Assembly: GCA_001775555.1 (NCBI GenBank)
Contig: MEXE01000052.1
Coordinates: 1 to 5,338 of the forward strand
Origin: Candidatus Amesbacteria bacterium RBG_19FT_COMBO_48_16
Lineage (GTDB): Bacteria; Patescibacteriota; Microgenomatia; CAZETR01; Amesbacteraceae
Direction of reading: 5' to 3'
DNA: 5,338 nt
Part shown: positions 4,247 through 5,338 of the stretch, in pieces
Layout of the letters: the number at the start of each line of letters is the position of its first letter
How positions within the stretch are numbered: the stretch's first letter is position 1
The notes under the pieces: generated by a model
Told to the model about the DNA's origin: nothing
Databases searched by the model: none
What the model saw: only the letters and a program-made list of their open reading frames with translations
Made by a program: the position numbers and the translations under genes

Positions 4247-5254
4247 TTAGATTTTAGATGCTAGATGTTGGATGCTAGTAACATTATACCAGTTAGAAAT
4301 GAGTTGTTTAGCACTTATCTGCCAATTAGGGGTGTTAATGTCGAACCAGTGAGTGTCTGGTTGGCGTTTGAACCAAGTGAGTTGACGGCGAAGATATGCA
4401 TGCTCAAGACCGCGCCATCTGGCCACAATATCAGGCTTTTGAAAAGCACGATAACCCGAAGCGGTGAAGCTGGGGAAACCTCCACCGTATTTTGCTATTA
4501 GGTGCTGGTTTTCAGCCTCTGCTCCATGGCGAAGCCTGTGGCCTACCCGAAGGTCAATTCGACGGTAAAGTTCTTCACGGGGGGCAGTGAGACCAAGGGT
4601 AAGATAACTCACCCCGCTTCCAACCTCACCCCTACTCCCCTCTCCTGATTCAGGAGAGGGGAATTTGGAATAAAGAGATATTTCTATGGCACGGATGAGG
4701 CGGCGGGGGTTGGCCCGGTCGGAGGTATTAAGAACGGCGGCACGAGCCGGATCAATACGATTTAAATAATTAAAGAGATAGGCGACGTTTCTGTCTTTCA
4801 GTTTCGACCGGAGCTGGGGGTTGGGCAAAATAGAGATTTTAGAGAGAGATTGAGACATTTGACCTACGGTGAGAGATTTGAGATAGAGACCGGTTCCACC
4901 GACCACGATGGGGAGCCGGTTGCGCCGGAAAATATCGGCAATAACCAGGTCGGCACATTCTTTCCAAAAAGCCACGTTGAAAGGCTCGTTCGGATTTACC
5001 ACGTCATAAAGCCATATTTTGGCACTGTCGATTAAGTAATACTTCAGTTTTCTGTCCCGCCATTGGAGATTAGAGGTTATAGGTTTTAGGTTATAAGGGA
5101 TATCTTTCCCGGTGACGATGTCCATGCCGACGTAAACCTGGCGGGAATCAGCGGAGACAATCTCACCCTTGAATTTTTTGGCCATCTGCAACCCAAACCG
5201 GGTTTTACCTGTTGCCGTCGGTCCGCAAATAATGAGTACCTTAGTAGAAATCAT
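4247..5254 (-). CDS. miaA: tRNA dimethylallyltransferase MiaA, with repeat-derived insertions
   Basis: Transfers a dimethylallyl group to N6 of A37 in tRNAs that read UNN codons. The P-loop GPTATGKT spans 11-18. SADSRQVYVGMDIVTGK (34-50) holds the conserved Asp-Ser region, VVGGTGLYLKSL lies at 117-128, and NPRRLIRAIE (182-191) is the family PRRLxRALE motif. The C-terminal part keeps YRRID, ASGYRAFQ and YLRRQLTWFKR, typical of MiaA. At 335 residues it is longer than the common 300-316. The excess falls in two places: around 54-64, which is encoded by heptamer repeats, and 198-214, encoded by a palindromic element. Neither breaks the frame or touches a catalytic motif. The last residues (about 326-335) are also repeat-encoded. 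The ATG at 5254 follows a TATTAT box by 8 nt and has no SD. It heads a leftward unit with the AI-2E transporter. Confidence 0.96.
   Translation of the reverse strand: MISTKVLIICGPTATGKTRFGLQMAKKFKGEIVSADSRQVYVGMDIVTGKDIPYNLKPITSNLQWRDRKLKYYLIDSAKIWLYDVVNPNEPFNVAFWKECADLVIADIFRRNRLPIVVGGTGLYLKSLTVGQMSQSLSKISILPNPQLRSKLKDRNVAYLFNYLNRIDPARAAVLNTSDRANPRRLIRAIEISLYSKFPSPESGEGSRGEVGSGVSYLTLGLTAPREELYRRIDLRVGHRLRHGAEAENQHLIAKYGGGFPSFTASGYRAFQKPDIVARWRGLEHAYLRRQLTWFKRQPDTHWFDINTPNWQISAKQLISNWYNVTSIQHLASKI
4248..4282. repeat. 7-bp tandem repeat tract at the miaA 3' end
   Basis: Plus-strand units are TAGATTT, TAGATGC, TAGATGT, TGGATGC and TAGTAAC, five heptamers that share TAG/TGG at the start, the first four most alike. 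The tract encodes the last residues of MiaA and overlaps its stop codon (4249-4247). On the minus strand it contains TAAAAT at 4256-4251, a candidate -10 for the transporter gene. Confidence 0.7.
4251..4256 (-). promoter_or_regulatory. Possible -10 (TAAAAT) for the AI-2E transporter
   Basis: The hexamer sits 8 nt before the ATG at 4242, the same spacing as other candidate promoters here. It arises from the heptamer tract within the miaA tail. No -35 is seen, and with miaA only 4 nt away an internal promoter is not required. Confidence 0.3.
4636..4662. repeat. 27-bp palindromic element inserted in frame in miaA
   Basis: TCCCCTCTCCTGA (4636-4648) and TCAGGAGAGGGGA (4650-4662) are perfect 13-bp inverted arms around a single T. 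The preceding CTCACCCCTAC (4625-4635) belongs to a common dispersed-repeat wording in bacteria, in which a CTCACCCC stretch precedes a CCCCTCTCC palindrome. On the minus strand the element reads as FPSPESGEGSRGEVGSG (residues 198-214), a low-complexity Gly/Ser/Glu segment absent from ordinary MiaA between the PRRLxRALE helix and the YLTLGL strand. Confidence 0.85.
5066..5100. repeat. 7-bp tandem repeat tract inside miaA
   Basis: Plus-strand heptamers GAGATTA, GAGGTTA, TAGGTTT, TAGGTTA and TAAGGGA approximate the consensus TAGGTTA. The tract encodes about residues 52-63 (IPYNLKPITSNL), a stretch that replaces the short loop found in typical MiaA after the GKDIP segment. The unit length equals that of the tract at the gene's 3' end. 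Confidence 0.7.
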
Positions 5255-5261
5255 TTGGCTC

Positions 5262-5268
5262 TATAATA
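5262..5268. promoter_or_regulatory. Shared bidirectional -10 box between miaA and the right-edge gene
   Basis: TATAAT (5262-5267) on the plus strand and TATTAT (5268-5263) on the minus strand use the same seven base pairs. The plus box is 8 nt before GTG 5276 and the minus box is 8 nt before ATG 5254, so both would give leaders of about 2 nt. No clear -35 is found on either side. Confidence 0.5.
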
Positions 5269-5275
5269 AAGCATT

Positions 5276-5338
5276 GTGGACTACCCTACTCATATTTATG
5301 ATCCGATTCGGGTGGAAGTAGCAAATGCGTATATTAAA
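5276..5338 (+). CDS. 5' end of an unidentified gene, cut by the right edge
   Basis: From GTG 5276 the frame stays open for 21 codons to the edge, reading VDYPTHIYDPIRVEVANAYI then K (Met at position 1 if initiated). An in-frame TAA at 5267-5269 means no earlier ATG, GTG or TTG start is possible in this frame. The composition is protein-like, and the overlapping ATG at 5298 in another frame stops after seven codons. The consensus TATAAT 8 nt upstream supports the GTG start. Too little is present to name a family. It is divergent from miaA. Confidence 0.6.
   Translation, partial: MDYPTHIYDPIRVEVANAYIK

Noticed and set aside
4636..4662. Palindrome in miaA as an intrinsic terminator
   Set aside because: No T-run follows on the minus strand, and it lies mid-gene with conserved MiaA sequence continuing beyond it. 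On the plus strand there is no gene to terminate.
4265..5035. Plus-strand ORFs at 4265-4501 and 4850-5035
   Set aside because: Both are antisense to conserved MiaA coding sequence and show no recognisable domain.
4248..5100. Heptamer tracts as a CRISPR array or replication iterons
   Set aside because: Units are 7 bp without spacers, inside a coding gene, and too few and too diverged for CRISPR. No dnaA boxes or rep gene are nearby.
1..5338. Alternative genetic code (UGA as Gly, as in Gracilibacteria/SR1)
   Set aside because: All complete genes read through without in-frame TGA and end at TAA or TAG at sensible lengths. There is no in-frame TGA to be read as an amino acid, though rare stop use cannot be judged from so few genes.

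Overview
The window looks like a piece of a small-genome bacterial chromosome, most likely from a Candidate Phyla Radiation (Patescibacteria) lineage, perhaps Microgenomates-like. This is inferred from short, tightly packed genes, a DUF3048/YerB-type protein with the wording typical of these lineages, a 47-residue DUF5679 zinc-ribbon protein, a DUF3096 mini-membrane protein and a much reduced RNase P RNA. Stops are TAA or TAG and no recoding is needed. There is no CRISPR array, transposase, phage gene or tRNA.

Layout from left to right. Positions 1-1123 (-) hold a nearly complete YerB-family membrane-anchored protein whose 3' end runs off the left edge. Divergent from it, 1192-1669 (+) is a two-gene unit: a 103-residue single-span membrane protein, then DUF5679. 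A hairpin terminator at about 1685 ends this unit and also overlaps the stop codon of the converging nuclease gene. Positions 1709-2740 (-) form a block read leftwards: rnpB (RNase P RNA), a 53-residue DUF3096 protein absent from long-ORF lists, and a DEDDh 3'-5' exonuclease related to oligoribonuclease. Positions 2788-2865 (+) carry only the first 25 residues of a P-loop kinase, probably a relic. Positions 2921-5254 (-) form a second leftward block: miaA (tRNA A37 dimethylallyltransferase), an AI-2E family transporter 4 nt after it, and a 92-residue orphan. A further gene starts divergently from miaA at 5276 (+) and leaves the right edge after 21 codons.

Two themes run through the window. 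First, nearly every unit-leading start codon lies 5-11 nt behind a plausible -10 hexamer, several of them extended -10s (TGn) with no clear -35, and lacks a Shine-Dalgarno sequence. The one clear SD (AGGGGGTGAT) precedes an internal operon gene. This suggests leaderless or near-leaderless mRNAs. Second, miaA has been invaded by repeats: a 27-bp near-perfect palindrome and two 7-bp tandem-repeat tracts lie in or at the end of its reading frame without breaking it, and one tract supplies a possible promoter for the next gene.

The genes do not form one pathway. RNA processing is the common thread (RNase P RNA, MiaA, an oligoribonuclease-like nuclease); the rest are envelope or unknown proteins. 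No clearly new defence or mobile system is visible. The most noteworthy items are the compact RNase P RNA, the leaderless promoter pattern and the repeat-laden miaA.
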